Positions 18,533-30,000 of a stretch of DNA of 64,000 nucleotides are shown here, piece after piece. Position numbers and translations under genes: made by a program. Origin of the DNA: Alistipes sp. (GTDB lineage: Bacteria; Bacteroidota; Bacteroidia; Bacteroidales; Rikenellaceae); NCBI GenBank assembly GCA_017520545.1, contig JAFXFM010000005.1, forward strand, positions 51,977-115,976, in the 5' to 3' direction. The notes under the pieces are model-generated. The model made no database searches. It was given only the letters and a program-made list of their open reading frames with translations, and was not told the origin of the DNA. Numbering within the stretch: the stretch's first letter is position 1; every line of letters starts with the position of its first letter.

Positions 18533-21500
18533 TTACTCGGTATAGAGTGTAGTACCTGTTACGGTTGGAGTACCAGCAACAAGGTTGTCACCACCACCAC
18601 CAGGACCACACATTAGACTTGAAAGAGTAATTTCAGCACCCTGGAAAGTTCCGCTAATCTTATTGTCTGTAATAGAAGTTTCACTATCTGCAAGACCAAC
18701 CATAACAGCCGCTGATACAACTGCCGTATTGAAGCCAAGAGCTACATTAGCAAGAGTGTTATTGTGGATAGTCGAAGCTACCGAGTAGGCAACAAAACCA
18801 CCTGCGGTACCGCCACCGCCGTTACCAAGTGTCGAATCAGACAATGTACAACCCTCCAAATTCGAGTTGATTAACTGACAAACCAAACCGCCGATATCTG
18901 TGGTGTTCTGCTGCCACAATGTAACAATACAGTCACAATTCTTTATATCTGCATACTTTGCAAGGCCAACCAAGCAACCAACTTCACCGCGGTTAGAGCT
19001 ATGAGCATAATCCGCCTTATAAGAGTAAGTTGCATTGCCTACCTTATTGTTGAAAGTACACTGCTCAATTACAATCTTTGAATCCGCTGTACCCTCTACA
19101 AAGCCTGCGATACCTCCTGCAAACGAACAACCGCCAGATGTACGAATAACTCGTGCATTATCTCCAGAGCCTACGCGATTGTTATTATCGGTCTTATTTC
19201 CAATTACACCTGTAACGGTACAGTTAGAAACTTTTGAAGCGCTATTTGTAAGTGCACCTACAATGCCACCCATTGCCAAAGAACGACCATTCGAACGAGT
19301 TTTTGTATATCCTGCAACCACGCCACTATTAGTAGAGTCTGTTATAGTAACCGAACAAACAGCGCTACCAGCATCAGTAGCAGAACAATCGCTACCTACG
19401 ATACCTCCAACACATACATTATAAGAACGATAACCGGTAGAGTTGTTGTCGTAGAAATAAACGACACCCTCATTGGTTGCACTATCAATAGTAGTATTTT
19501 TAGTTGAAAGACCTAAAATACCTCCAACATATACATTCTTATAAGCAAGTGCTCCGTTCGTAAATTGAACCTGTCCCAAATTCTTAACTTCGGTCAAACT
19601 TGCAGAAGATACACCTGCAATACCACCAAGAGCATTGTATTTAATATTAGAACCTTGGTTAGATATCACAGTACCATAGTTTACGATCTGGTTGTTACCG
19701 TCGATCTCGTTAGTAGCCTCGAGTTTACCTACGATACCACCCATCGAGAGTGTTGCAGTTGCATTATTGTTCATACGCGAGCAAGCAACCTCTGCCTTGT
19801 TCGAAAGCTGCGAAAGGGCTGCCGAGTACGAAACACCGATTACACCGCCGAGATTGTTGTTACGAGCCTGATAGTAGCCAAGGCTTGTTGTTCCGGCTGT
19901 GACTGATGCACCCTCGTTTGCGCAGTTGCTGATTGTTGCAGTAGCCTGAACATTACCTACAACACCACCGATATACTGCTGCAAGCACGAACTGCGGTTG
20001 GTGAGGTTTGCGTACATTGTACAGTTCGATATGCTACCATCGGTATAACCTACGATACCGCCACCATACAAGTAACGCGAAACATCAGATGAGCCATTGC
20101 GGCTACCATTGTATTGGTTGAATACAACGGCTGCTTTGTTTGTACAGTCCGAAACCGAACCGCCCTCGGCGACCTCTCCTATGATACCACCTACGCTCTG
20201 GGTACGGTAGTGGTTCTCTACTTGGCTATTAGCTTCACCATAAACGAAGTTACCATAGAAGAAGGTCTTGGTCTCGTCGGTGAGGTGACAGTTGGTAACA
20301 GTACCAGCCGACAAACCAACAATACCACCATACTTTACATAAGCGTCGCTTGCATTCTCAGAGCCATCTGCAATGTAGGTAGAACCTGCGCTGTGCGATA
20401 CGTTACCCGAAACATTAACACCCTTAACAACGCCTGCTGCGTTCGAAACACGACCAACAGCACCACCATAGTAAGAGGTCTTACCATTGGTTACGAGAGT
20501 GTTTGTGATAGTTACATCGCCCGAAACAGTACAGTTCTCAACACTACCTACAACTACACGACCTACGAGAGCTCCTACGTGTGGCTCCGCTTCGCCCCAG
20601 TTGCCCGAAGCGGTGAGGTTTGCGTTTACGTGGCAGTTGATGAGCGAACCACGGTGGTAGCCTACGAAAGCAGCATAGTACTGCTCCTCGTCTGCATAGT
20701 TTGCAGTCAAAGTACACGAAGCGTCGATAGTCAAGTTCTCGATGATACCATCAATGTTTGTGTAAGCGAACAATGGACGAGTCGAGTTCCAATTCTTGAT
20801 AGCGAAACCTGCACCATTGAAGTAGCCGTTGAAGTAGTTGTCGTCCTCGCCCTCAACAACAGCCTTAACACCGATTGGAGTCCAAGCAGCGTTTGTTGCA
20901 TCGTCGAATACGATGTCCTGAGTGAGGTTTACATTGAGTGGCTGCATATCTGCATAGTCGCCAGCGTTGTATGCGTTAGCAAAAGCGATCAACTCCTCTG
21001 CGCTCGAAATCTCAACACCTACGAGTGTGCCGGTAGGAACGAACTCTACAACAGGCATAGCCTTAATCTCGCCAGCCTCGATGGTCATAGCCTTCGATGC
21101 GATATCCATATAGTGGCCAGCCTTGTCAATCAAGCGAACGGTGATACCCTGTGGGTACTCGCGAGCTGGAACTACGATGAATACATCGTCAGTCTCCTCT
21201 GCCGAGAGATCCTTGATAGCACTTGTTGTAACAACCTTGTCAGCCTCGGCTGTCGAAGTTGCGGTGAGGGTTACTGCCTCGTAGTCGATAGCGAAGTCGC
21301 CTGACATCTGCTCGCCAGTGTTGCCCTTTGTCTCAACCTTGTTCAATGGGTGGGCACTGTGTGGGTTCTCTGCTGACAACTTAACCTGCAAGCGGATAAC
21401 ACCTGCGAGGTGGTGCATCTGAACGGTACCCTCTGCTGCTTGGTACGATGCCATAGGAGCTGTATCCTTCGCGAAGTTGTTGGTTGCACCCGCCTGAACA

Positions 21501-21847
21501 GCAGGAAGAGTGATTGTCTGTGGGTCCTTATACATCGAAGCAGGGTAGAGTACCGAGTATGGGTGAGTCAAATCTGGACCAAACTCGAATACTGCCGAGG
21601 TCTTATCCTCGTTGAGAGTGATAGCGGTAGATGCATTGCCATTGATAGCAATCTGGTCGCCATTGTGCCAATATACCTTGCGTGCACCATCCACCAAATC
21701 TCCAAGATAGGTCTTGGTATCTGCAATACCTACGGTTACGGTTGTGCCTCCTTCAATCGGAGCGACAACATCATTTGTCAAATCGTTTGTACAGCCTGCA
21801 AACATTACTACTGCGAGGGCTGCAACTGTTCTAAAAATCTTTTTCAT
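18533..21847 (-). CDS. Large lipoprotein: fimbrillin-like domain plus GLUG-type repeats
   Basis: 1104 residues with a lipoprotein signal (VVMFAGCTND). Residues ~35-270 have the fimbrillin-like pattern (TKTYLGDLVDGARKVYWHNG, then MHHLAGVIRLQ). A short linker leads into a long series of GLUG-like repeats of the form xVGGIxG...I-x-NCxNxGxV (~330-1060), expected to form a right-handed beta-helix. No catalytic motif is visible. It is likely a surface-exposed binding or adhesin component. Its promoter-proximal neighbours are a BACON/GLUG lipoprotein and SusCD. Long reverse-strand open frames in this region are shadows of its repeats. Confidence 0.85.
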   Translation of the reverse strand: MKKIFRTVAALAVVMFAGCTNDLTNDVVAPIEGGTTVTVGIADTKTYLGDLVDGARKVYWHNGDQIAINGNASTAITLNEDKTSAVFEFGPDLTHPYSVLYPASMYKDPQTITLPAVQAGATNNFAKDTAPMASYQAAEGTVQMHHLAGVIRLQVKLSAENPHSAHPLNKVETKGNTGEQMSGDFAIDYEAVTLTATSTAEADKVVTTSAIKDLSAEETDDVFIVVPAREYPQGITVRLIDKAGHYMDIASKAMTIEAGEIKAMPVVEFVPTGTLVGVEISSAEELIAFANAYNAGDYADMQPLNVNLTQDIVFDDATNAAWTPIGVKAVVEGEDDNYFNGYFNGAGFAIKNWNSTRPLFAYTNIDGIIENLTIDASCTLTANYADEEQYYAAFVGYHRGSLINCHVNANLTASGNWGEAEPHVGALVGRVVVGSVENCTVSGDVTITNTLVTNGKTSYYGGAVGRVSNAAGVVKGVNVSGNVSHSAGSTYIADGSENASDAYVKYGGIVGLSAGTVTNCHLTDETKTFFYGNFVYGEANSQVENHYRTQSVGGIIGEVAEGGSVSDCTNKAAVVFNQYNGSRNGSSDVSRYLYGGGIVGYTDGSISNCTMYANLTNRSSCLQQYIGGVVGNVQATATISNCANEGASVTAGTTSLGYYQARNNNLGGVIGVSYSAALSQLSNKAEVACSRMNNNATATLSMGGIVGKLEATNEIDGNNQIVNYGTVISNQGSNIKYNALGGIAGVSSASLTEVKNLGQVQFTNGALAYKNVYVGGILGLSTKNTTIDSATNEGVVYFYDNNSTGYRSYNVCVGGIVGSDCSATDAGSAVCSVTITDSTNSGVVAGYTKTRSNGRSLAMGGIVGALTNSASKVSNCTVTGVIGNKTDNNNRVGSGDNARVIRTSGGCSFAGGIAGFVEGTADSKIVIEQCTFNNKVGNATYSYKADYAHSSNRGEVGCLVGLAKYADIKNCDCIVTLWQQNTTDIGGLVCQLINSNLEGCTLSDSTLGNGGGGTAGGFVAYSVASTIHNNTLANVALGFNTAVVSAAVMVGLADSETSITDNKISGTFQGAEITLSSLMCGPGGGGDNLVAGTPTVTGTTLYTE

Positions 21848-21869
21848 AATCTTTTCCAGTTTTTTAGGT

Positions 21870-22013
21870 TTAATAATCGGCCCATGCGCCCTCTGTCTCC
21901 TTCATATCGTCCAACTGCGACGACTGTGCAAATCCTTGCTCAACTTGGAGCAGGATTGTCGTTACTTGCGGCTGCTCGTAGTCGATAGCCGCCTTTCTTG
22001 TTACCTTTCTCAT
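21870..22013 (-). CDS. Small 47-residue protein between two GLUG lipoproteins
   Basis: Open frame from ATG at 22013 to TAA at 21870. It starts with a basic segment (MRKVTRKA), has a central IDYEQPQVTTILLQVEQGF and ends in the acidic, aromatic tail DDMKETEGAWADY. It is preceded by an A/T-rich leader and followed after 22 bases by the fimbrillin/GLUG start. It has no signal peptide. Short ORFs of this look occur near fimbrillin-type genes in Bacteroidales in my recollection, but no function is known to me. Codon use (GCC, GAG, ACG) resembles the flanking genes. Confidence 0.5.
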   Translation of the reverse strand: MRKVTRKAAIDYEQPQVTTILLQVEQGFAQSSQLDDMKETEGAWADY

Positions 22014-22095
22014 AGTTTTTTGGTTTTTTTAGAAATTAGTTTGTTTTTAGCTTGTATAACTGTTACTGTTATATTCCTCTCTCAATTGAGGTTTA

Positions 22096-22157
22096 AGGGA
22101 CGAGATTTAAAAAATTGAAACTAATAGATGAAAAATTTTGACCAAATTCTCGTCCCT
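22096..22157 (-). terminator. Possible terminator or attenuator after the BACON/GLUG gene
   Basis: 10-bp complementary arms agggacgaga (22096-22105) and its complement (22148-22157) enclose a 42-base A/T-rich loop, 15 bases after the stop at 22172. The large loop makes a standard terminator uncertain. Confidence 0.4.
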
Positions 22158-22171
22158 AAACCGCGACAATG

Positions 22172-25100
22172 CTATTTACCACTCCAATACTCTACACTCT
22201 CTACTACCGCAGCACACTTGTCGCCATTATGATGGTCTATACCTGTTGCGTAAGCAAGAACATTGTTGGCAGAGATTGTAACACCATCTACGACACCTCC
22301 GTAGCGACAACCCTTAACCTTAGTCTGTGCATCGCCGTAGCCAACAATACCGCCATAGTATTCATTTGTGGATATATCTTTGTTGAAGTTGTATGTGATA
22401 GTGCCAAAGTATGAACAACCCTCGATAAGGGTAGTGCCACTCGAAATAGCAACGATACCTGCTGCGCGTGCAGTACAAGAACCTCCGGTACCGCAATTGA
22501 TGTCTACGATTGCTGTACAGTTCTTGACATTTGTCGAGGTGTATGCTCCTGCGATGATACCTGCCGCGTGTGGGTTGATGTCCTGCTCGAAAGCACCTAC
22601 GGTGTAGTTACACTCCTCGATGGTAGCATTCTGTGCCCAACCTACAATACCTGCAACATAGCCACGCAATGCTCGCAACTTGCCCTGATTTGTACAGTTG
22701 CGTACGGTCAATGTCTCCGAAATGGTATTAGCCGAAAGACCGAAACTACCAACGATACCACCTGTACAGTTTGGCTTGGCTGTAGCATCGTACGATGCGT
22801 TGTTGTAGCTGCCGTTATAAAAGTGTGCGTTGCTGTTGCAGTTCTCAATCAAAGCGTTACCGCCCAAAATACGACCTGCAATACCTCCGATTGCAACACT
22901 GCTATACTGCACACGGTTGCTCGAAGATGCTCTATCCCAAGTGATTGCTGCTGCATTGTTCGAGTTCTTGATGGTTACAGCGTCGTTACACTCACCAACA
23001 ATACCTCCGAGAGAGTGATTTACCTGCTTCGATGTCTTGGTATTCCAACGGTGAGCGGTCGAAATCGAACCCGCAACGGTTGCACCGGTGATGTTTACGA
23101 TACCATTGACCTGTGCGACGATACCACCAGCCTTGGTAGGGCAGTAGTTGTCCACATCAACGAACTTCGAGCCGATAGTACCCTCCCACATAGGAGCGTT
23201 AAAGGTTATATCGCCATCGATCAAACCAAAGTGACCACCCATACAGAGAATTGCATTTGTGAGGTCCGAAACGCCGTCGGTTACATTGATTGTACCTGCT
23301 GCGTTGCTACCGTCCTTTGCGTAGTCGATTGCGAACTCTGTAACCTGAACATAGCCTGCAAGACCGCCGAAGTATGCATAGCGTGCCTCGCCCTCCGACA
23401 AGATGTCCGAAGCATTGCCCTGCAAGTTAGCTTCGAACTTGGTGTTTTCTGCAGGCAAAAGTGCTGTAACACCACCAACATAGAGCTTATCTACATTCGA
23501 CTTCAAAGCGATGTCGCCCTCGTTGGTGTTGCCGTAAATCTCACCACTACCAAACGCTACAACACCTGCTACCTGAGCCTCGTAGGTGCCAGCTGAGCCC
23601 CTCTGAGCATTGAATGTGATAGCGGCTGCGTTCTGGCTATTGCGAACGATTGCTCCATTTGCGTTGTAGGCTACAACACCCGCAGTATACGAATTCAATG
23701 CCTGTACACCAGCCACGATAGGGCCATTGTTGAAGCTGTCCTCTACGATGCCATCGTTGTGAGCTACCAAGCCTCCAACCTTGCACAAAGTCTCATTGCC
23801 ACTTACGGTGCAAGAGCTTGGTACGCTGATTGCTCCGATGTTCGAGCAGAGTGTGAGCTTCGAGGTTGCATCAACCTTTGCTACCATACCTGCAACAAAG
23901 ATAGACTTGTTGTCGGCACTCGCAATGGCATCAATCGAAACCTTTGCGTTGTTGGTACAATACTCCACTACGGTGTTGTTTCTAATCTCGGCTGCCAATG
24001 ATGCGAGATAGATGTCGTCAGCGAACTGACCTACACGCTCAAACACCGAAGTCTCGTCAATTACGATGTTCTTCAATGTAGCGTTATCCACAACGCCAAA
24101 CAATGGCTGTGAAGACTTAAGGTTGATAATCTTGTGGTTTTTACCGTTGAACTCGCCTGTCCAAGGATGCTCTGCGGTACCGATTGATACCCACTCCTCG
24201 ATCTCGGTCATATCAATATCGCCCACTATTGTAGGAACGCCATCAACATACCACTGCGATACATCACCACCAGAGTTCCAAGTCTCGGCAAAGAGCTTCA
24301 GACCCGGACCCGATACCAAGCCCTCCATTGCGTAGAACTTCTGCTTGATAACCGGAAGTTTGATATTTGCTGCACCCGAGAGCATAGTCAACTCGAGTTC
24401 GGTTGTACGAATGTGATTTGCATCGCTTGGGTTGCCCGCAAATTGGAGCATATAGGATACGCTGTTGTCTGCATTCTCAACCACGGTGTAGGTAACCCAC
24501 GAAGGCATTACAATCTCCTTAACGGTCTGCTTTGGAACGCGGAGTTCGAGTGGAGCGGGATCCTGCGCCTCGAGCAAGAGGTTGCCATCTGCGTCGTACT
24601 CCATCTCGATGCCATACTGCCATACATTGATAGTACCATCTACACGCTCAACGCCATCCTTCTTGAGTTTAATCTCGCCATAGCGCGATGCGTCGCTGTT
24701 CTCTGTCCAAGCAACTGTAACCTCGGTAACGGTGAAGCCTTCGGCATCGGTCGAAACTGCGCCTTTGGTTGCTGTAAGCCAAGGGTCGCACTCCAACGAC
24801 CAAGCCTCGCCTGCGTCGCGGGTTTTAACCTTTGTTGCAAAGCTATTTGCACCCTTTGTCGAGGCGGCATAAATCTGATCGAGTACGAATACATTGCCAT
24901 TGTGCGAAACAACGAGTTTCTCCACCTCGTATGCACCAGCCTTGAATGTGATGGTTGCATCCTCACGAGCATCGAAAGTGTCGTTAGCATTGATAACCAT
25001 AGTAAATGAGCCTGTACCACGATGTGGCTCCTCTACGATTTGGCACCAATCCTGATTGGCTTCAACATTCCAATATATGCCCTCGTTGTTCAGCGCAACA

Positions 25101-25288
25101 TCGACCGTGATAGTGTGGCTTACCGATGCGAGGTCGAGCGAACGAACCTCCTCGCCACCTACGCTGAATGTAACCTCGATATCGCCAACTTCAACCATCT
25201 CCGGGCTCTTGTCGGTTACATCCTCGGTGGTACAGCCCACGAACAAGGCTGCAACCACCATTACTATATATATAAAGTATCGTTTCAT
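22172..25288 (-). CDS. Large lipoprotein: BACON-type domain(s) plus GLUG-type repeats
   Basis: 1038 residues with a lipoprotein signal (ALFVGCTTED). The N-terminal ~300 residues contain a BACON-type beta domain (WNVEANQDWCQIVEE...GSFTMVI...DAREDATITFKAGAYEVEKLVVSHNG) and a second, related segment. GLUG-like repeats follow (~360-1000), ending with CxYGGVVDG-type units. BACON domains are thought to bind carbohydrate or mucin. It directly follows susD (20-base gap), the usual place for the extra surface glycan-binding lipoprotein of a PUL, so a ligand-capture role is inferred. Confidence 0.85.
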   Translation of the reverse strand: MKRYFIYIVMVVAALFVGCTTEDVTDKSPEMVEVGDIEVTFSVGGEEVRSLDLASVSHTITVDVALNNEGIYWNVEANQDWCQIVEEPHRGTGSFTMVINANDTFDAREDATITFKAGAYEVEKLVVSHNGNVFVLDQIYAASTKGANSFATKVKTRDAGEAWSLECDPWLTATKGAVSTDAEGFTVTEVTVAWTENSDASRYGEIKLKKDGVERVDGTINVWQYGIEMEYDADGNLLLEAQDPAPLELRVPKQTVKEIVMPSWVTYTVVENADNSVSYMLQFAGNPSDANHIRTTELELTMLSGAANIKLPVIKQKFYAMEGLVSGPGLKLFAETWNSGGDVSQWYVDGVPTIVGDIDMTEIEEWVSIGTAEHPWTGEFNGKNHKIINLKSSQPLFGVVDNATLKNIVIDETSVFERVGQFADDIYLASLAAEIRNNTVVEYCTNNAKVSIDAIASADNKSIFVAGMVAKVDATSKLTLCSNIGAISVPSSCTVSGNETLCKVGGLVAHNDGIVEDSFNNGPIVAGVQALNSYTAGVVAYNANGAIVRNSQNAAAITFNAQRGSAGTYEAQVAGVVAFGSGEIYGNTNEGDIALKSNVDKLYVGGVTALLPAENTKFEANLQGNASDILSEGEARYAYFGGLAGYVQVTEFAIDYAKDGSNAAGTINVTDGVSDLTNAILCMGGHFGLIDGDITFNAPMWEGTIGSKFVDVDNYCPTKAGGIVAQVNGIVNITGATVAGSISTAHRWNTKTSKQVNHSLGGIVGECNDAVTIKNSNNAAAITWDRASSSNRVQYSSVAIGGIAGRILGGNALIENCNSNAHFYNGSYNNASYDATAKPNCTGGIVGSFGLSANTISETLTVRNCTNQGKLRALRGYVAGIVGWAQNATIEECNYTVGAFEQDINPHAAGIIAGAYTSTNVKNCTAIVDINCGTGGSCTARAAGIVAISSGTTLIEGCSYFGTITYNFNKDISTNEYYGGIVGYGDAQTKVKGCRYGGVVDGVTISANNVLAYATGIDHHNGDKCAAVVESVEYWSGK

Positions 25289-25308
25289 AGTTCTACGTAT
25301 ATTTAGTG

Positions 25309-27033
25309 TTATTTGCGACCTAAACTGCGTATAGCCTTACTCTCGGCAGTCGATGACCACCATATCTCGGTCAGCATATTGTTGTCGCCATTAAGCCAGC
25401 CATTTACGGCATTGGTGTAGTGCTCCGCGTTCTGGAATGCCTCGGTCGAAGGATAACGCAAACGAGTAGGGAGAGTGCCGTTATTCATCGCAGCAGGACC
25501 ATTTGTACGCATTACAGGGTAACCTGTACGGCGGTAGTCTGCCCACGCTTCAACGCCTACCCAAAACATCGCTACGTACTTCTGACGCATAACGGTTTCG
25601 AGAGCCTTGTTATAGTCGAACTCGTCATCGAGGTAGTCCATCCAGTTGATAACCTCGACCGAAGAGGCTGTGTAGTAGTCGGTAGCCCTCTCCCAACCAA
25701 CCTGCCACTGCAAGATAGATTGAAGGTTAGCGTCGAGGTACAGATCCTTGTATGCCTTCTGCGACATTGGGATCCAAGTACGAACTCCCGCCTCGGCAAA
25801 GATGAAGAGTATCTCGTCGTAGTTGAGAATGGCGTATGCAGGGTCCATCTTCAAGTCGCCAATGTGATCGCCCGTGTAGCCACCCTTCGGATAGCGACCA
25901 ATTAGTGAGTTGCCCAACGAACTAACCTTCTCGTCGAAGTAGTCGCTCAAGTACTCGCGAGTCTCCTGCGAAGGTGCTCCCATAGCCTTTGTAAAGTAGC
26001 GGAAGTAGCGTGGGTCCCACTTGTATGTAGGATTTACCTCGTTTTCCTTACCACTCTTGTAGTTGATAAGCATCTTATCTACCAAAGTCGAGCAAGCCGC
26101 CTCGCCATTCCAGTTACCACTTGTGGTAGCATAGAACGATGTATAGAGCGCCGAATCCTTCGAGCTGAACTGCACACGTGCGCTGTCGTCGATGCCACGC
26201 ATAACAGGGTAGTCGCCCTCGCCCGAGAGGAAACTGTCGTAAATCTCGTTGATTTTAGCCACAACGTTGATATCGCCAAACTCATCACCCAATGATATGA
26301 TGCCCTGCGACTCCTCGATAGCCTTGTTCGAAACACGCATCAACAGACGGAGGTAGAGCGAGTTTCCGAAGCGACGCCACTTCTCCACATCGCCATTATA
26401 CATAAAGTCGCAAATAGGGTTGAAGTTTGCGCTTGTGAGAGTTCCCGCTTCAACCTTCTCCTGCGCCTTTGCAAAGCAGGCATTTGCCTCCTCCAACGAA
26501 CGCAACAGGTCGATATAAATCGACTTTTGATCGTCGTATGGTACGGTATAATCAAACTCGTTACCCTGCAAAGCGATGATTCCCGCCTTCGAGTATGGAA
26601 CATTTCCGTAGGTGTCGGTTAAAAGGTGTCCGATCCACGAGCGAAGTACCAACGCTACGCCGACCATTGCGGGGTTGCCCTTGTCGCTTTCGCACTCCTT
26701 GCGTGCTGTTGCAAGCATATATTGGGCGTTACCGAATTGGTTATACAAAGTCCACATCTGGTTGATGAAGTTCTCCGAAATAACGTAGTTGTAAACCAAC
26801 TGTGCCGAGTTCTCGAAGTTGGTGTTGATGGTGTATTGCATCAAATCGCCAAATATGTAGTAGTCGCAATATGCCAACTGCTTTCGTGTGTTGTAAAGTA
26901 TAGGCTGCACGAACGACTCCGAGTTGGTTTCATAAACCACATACGGGTTCTTGTTCATATCGTCGAAATGGGTACAGCCCACCGACGCAAACACCGCAGC
27001 CAACGCTATAATATATTTAGTGTATTTCTTCAT
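25309..27033 (-). CDS. susD: SusD/RagB-family outer-membrane lipoprotein
   Basis: Partner of the SusC channel that captures ligand at the cell surface. 574 residues with a lipoprotein signal (ASVGCTHFDDMNKNP); the C-terminal part has the family-like RQKYVAMFWVGVEAWADYRRTGYP block. GGAGG at 27046-27050 is only 2 bases from the ATG at 27039 but 8 bases from the ATG at 27033, so the second start is preferred. It lies 13 bases after susC and is surely co-transcribed with it. The symbol denotes family, not starch specificity. Confidence 0.9.
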   Translation of the reverse strand: MKKYTKYIIALAAVFASVGCTHFDDMNKNPYVVYETNSESFVQPILYNTRKQLAYCDYYIFGDLMQYTINTNFENSAQLVYNYVISENFINQMWTLYNQFGNAQYMLATARKECESDKGNPAMVGVALVLRSWIGHLLTDTYGNVPYSKAGIIALQGNEFDYTVPYDDQKSIYIDLLRSLEEANACFAKAQEKVEAGTLTSANFNPICDFMYNGDVEKWRRFGNSLYLRLLMRVSNKAIEESQGIISLGDEFGDINVVAKINEIYDSFLSGEGDYPVMRGIDDSARVQFSSKDSALYTSFYATTSGNWNGEAACSTLVDKMLINYKSGKENEVNPTYKWDPRYFRYFTKAMGAPSQETREYLSDYFDEKVSSLGNSLIGRYPKGGYTGDHIGDLKMDPAYAILNYDEILFIFAEAGVRTWIPMSQKAYKDLYLDANLQSILQWQVGWERATDYYTASSVEVINWMDYLDDEFDYNKALETVMRQKYVAMFWVGVEAWADYRRTGYPVMRTNGPAAMNNGTLPTRLRYPSTEAFQNAEHYTNAVNGWLNGDNNMLTEIWWSSTAESKAIRSLGRK

Positions 27034-27052
27034 AATCATATCCTCCCAAGCA

Positions 27053-30000
27053 TTAGAATGTTATCGAAATGCTACCACCGTACGATGCTGTGCCCGGCAT
27101 CTGCAAGAGGTCGAAGCCCGGCGAGAGTGCCGAACCACGCATTGTTACAGCCTCAGGGTCGAAGCCGGGGAACTTGCTCCAACAGTAGAGGTTATTGCCG
27201 AATACCGATATAGACAAGCCCTGAATAACCTTGGTCTTGGCGAGTAACTTCTTCGGGAATGAGTACTCCAAGCGTACCTCGCGCAACTTCAAGAACGAAG
27301 TCTCGACGAAGTTAGCCTCGCAACACTCACGTGCGTAGAGTGCCTGATAGTATGCCTGGATTGAGGTTGAGGTGTGCTCGTAGTCGCAAATTTTGTAGTT
27401 GCCGTCTGCCATCTGCATAACGCCCTTTGGTACGAAACCGCCCTCACGACCTTCGAGAGTTGCGATACCTTTACCACGATAGTTCAATGCCCAGTTGGTC
27501 TCTGACCAAACCCTTCCACCGAACTGACCGTCGAACTTAACGCTCGCCTTCAAGCCCTTCCAGCTGAACGAAGTGCCGAAGCCGCCACGCCATTTTGGCA
27601 TACACTCTCCGACATACTCGATCTCCTCGTTGATGATTGGCGAACCATTCATATCGTGTACCACCTGTCCGCTAACATCAACCATCTTACCCGATGCATC
27701 AATCACGTACGAACCCTCCGGAGCACGCTTGTAGCGACGACCATACATCGAAGTAAGCGAGCTGCCCTCGTAGGCGTACATATAGGCGTATGAACCACGA
27801 CCTGCAACCTGCCAGAAGTCGATGCCATCGCCAAGTTCGAGAATTTTATTGCGGTTGATTGACCAGTTAGCCGAGATATTCCAACGGATATCCTTCGTGC
27901 GGATGATTGTTCCAACAGCCTGAATTTCGAAACCGTGGTTGCGGATAGAACCGGCATTGGTGAATACGCTTGTCATACCTGCCGAAGCCGATACAGGCAT
28001 CGAAGCCAAGGCGTTGGTAGTCTTGCTGTTGTAGTATGCCATATCGATGTTCAAGCGGTTGCGGAACATACGCAAGTCGATACCAACCTCCCACGACGAT
28101 ACCTTTTCCGGCAACAACAGACCATTAACCTTCGAGGTTGGTGTTGTAACGTTACCCGGGAAGGCGGTGCTGTTGAGATACTCCTCGATGCGATAAGGTT
28201 TTGTGTCGTGTCCGACCTGCGCCCACGATGCACGCACCTTCAACAAGTTTACGAGTCCGTTGGTGCGACCAAAGTCTGCCAACTCGTTGATTACAACACT
28301 ACCCGAAACAGAAGGGTAGAAGTAGGAACGGTTGCTTGCCGGGAGTGTACTCGACCAGTCGTTACGACCTGTTACGTCGAGGAAGAGAGCATTGCGCCAC
28401 GAGAACTGCACCAAGCCATAGAGCGAGTTGGTCTGACGACGCTCGGCGTAGTTATTGGTCTTAACGAGCGATGCCGAGTTGGCAAGGGTATAAACGCTCG
28501 GATTTTTGAGGTTGTCTGCCCACTGCTGATGACGCTCATACTTGCGGTTGATGATGCTACCGCCAAAGTTTGCAGTGAGGTTGATGTCGTGCTTAAAATC
28601 GTGTGTGTAACGGAAGAGAAACTCGCCCGAGTACTGCATCGAACGAATCATCTGCTCACGATAGAAGCCGTTAGGGTCGCTCTGTGTCGAGGTCGCGTAT
28701 CGCTGCGTGCGGAAATCCCACTGCGAATCCAAACCTGCACGAACCATCAAGGTTAAGCCCTTGTAGATGTCGAAGTTTAACTTTACGTTTCCGTAGATAC
28801 GGTCGCGATCTTGTGTGTTGATACTCTCGTTTGCCACGAAATAGGCGTTATTTTTGCCACCCGTGAGCGAGGTGTCTTGCTGAACACCCTCCTGACCATC
28901 TAACCAGTAGTGCTTTGCCCAATCCATATCGATATTTGGGGCGTAGCACCACAAACTATACATAATACCTGCGCCTGCACTATATCCCGATGATACCGGT
29001 ATGTTATCGCGCTGATTGCGACGATAGTTGAGCGAAATTTCCGATGTGAACCACTTGGCAATCTCATTGCGAGTACGCAATGCAACGTGCTGCATATTAC
29101 TTGGCGAGTTTGGGATAATGCCCTCCGAATGGGAGTCGCGCACCGATACACGAATCGAGTTGCGCTTGTTGATACGTCCCGACACCGAAATGGAGTTGGT
29201 CCAAGTATGACCAGTCTTGAAGAAGTCCTTAAACCAGTCGCCGTGGCTGATGAATGGGGTAGCCTCACGACGGAAATCACCAAACTGGTCTATGCTGCCG
29301 CCAATGCCTGCACTCTCGTCGTAGTACTGATAGTAGAGCGTTCCATCCATTCGAGGACCCCACGAGAGCAGACCTGTTTGGTTAGAGTAGCTTGGTTCTG
29401 GGTGATAGCCTGAACCTTTGCCGGTGTCGGTACTGCGCACGAAGTAATAGTAGTCGTCGCGAGTTCCCTGACCATACTCATACTGCAAGTCGGGCGAAGT
29501 GTTTACCGTTTCGAAAGTGAGATTTGTCGAATAGGTTACGCTAATCTTCGATGCCAACTTGTCTGCCGACTTGGTGGTGATGATAATCGCACCATTTGCT
29601 GCTGCTGAGCCGTAGAGTGCCGTTGCAGCAGGTCCCTTCAATACGGTTACATTCTCGATATCCTCAGGGTTAATATCGCCCGTGCCATCGCCATAGTCAA
29701 TAGCATTGAGCGAGCCCTCGCCACCTGCATCCGACGTTGTCGAGTGGTTATACATAGGCACGCCATCCACCACGAAGAGTGCAGTGTTGTTGGCAAAGTC
29801 CACCGACGACTCACCACGGAGCGTTACACGAGTGGTACCACCACCTCCCGTGTTCGATTGCTGGATGTTCAAGCCTGCCACCTGACCGGATAAGCCCGAT
29901 AGCCAGTTCGAAGAGTTTGTTGCCGACGCCAATACATCGCCACCAACCTTCTGCGCAGCATAACCGAGTGACTTCTCGTCACGCTTGATTCCAAGTGCGG

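Noticed and set aside
20114-21304. A 396-residue plus-strand open frame opposite the fimbrillin/GLUG gene, and similar long frames opposite 11391-13661 and 22568-23596
   Set aside because: They mirror repetitive codons of the minus-strand surface genes, have cysteine-rich low-complexity translations and no start or ribosome-site support.
11247-25288. Repeated GLUG-coding DNA as a CRISPR or tandem satellite
   Set aside because: The repeats are degenerate at DNA level, in frame, and coding.
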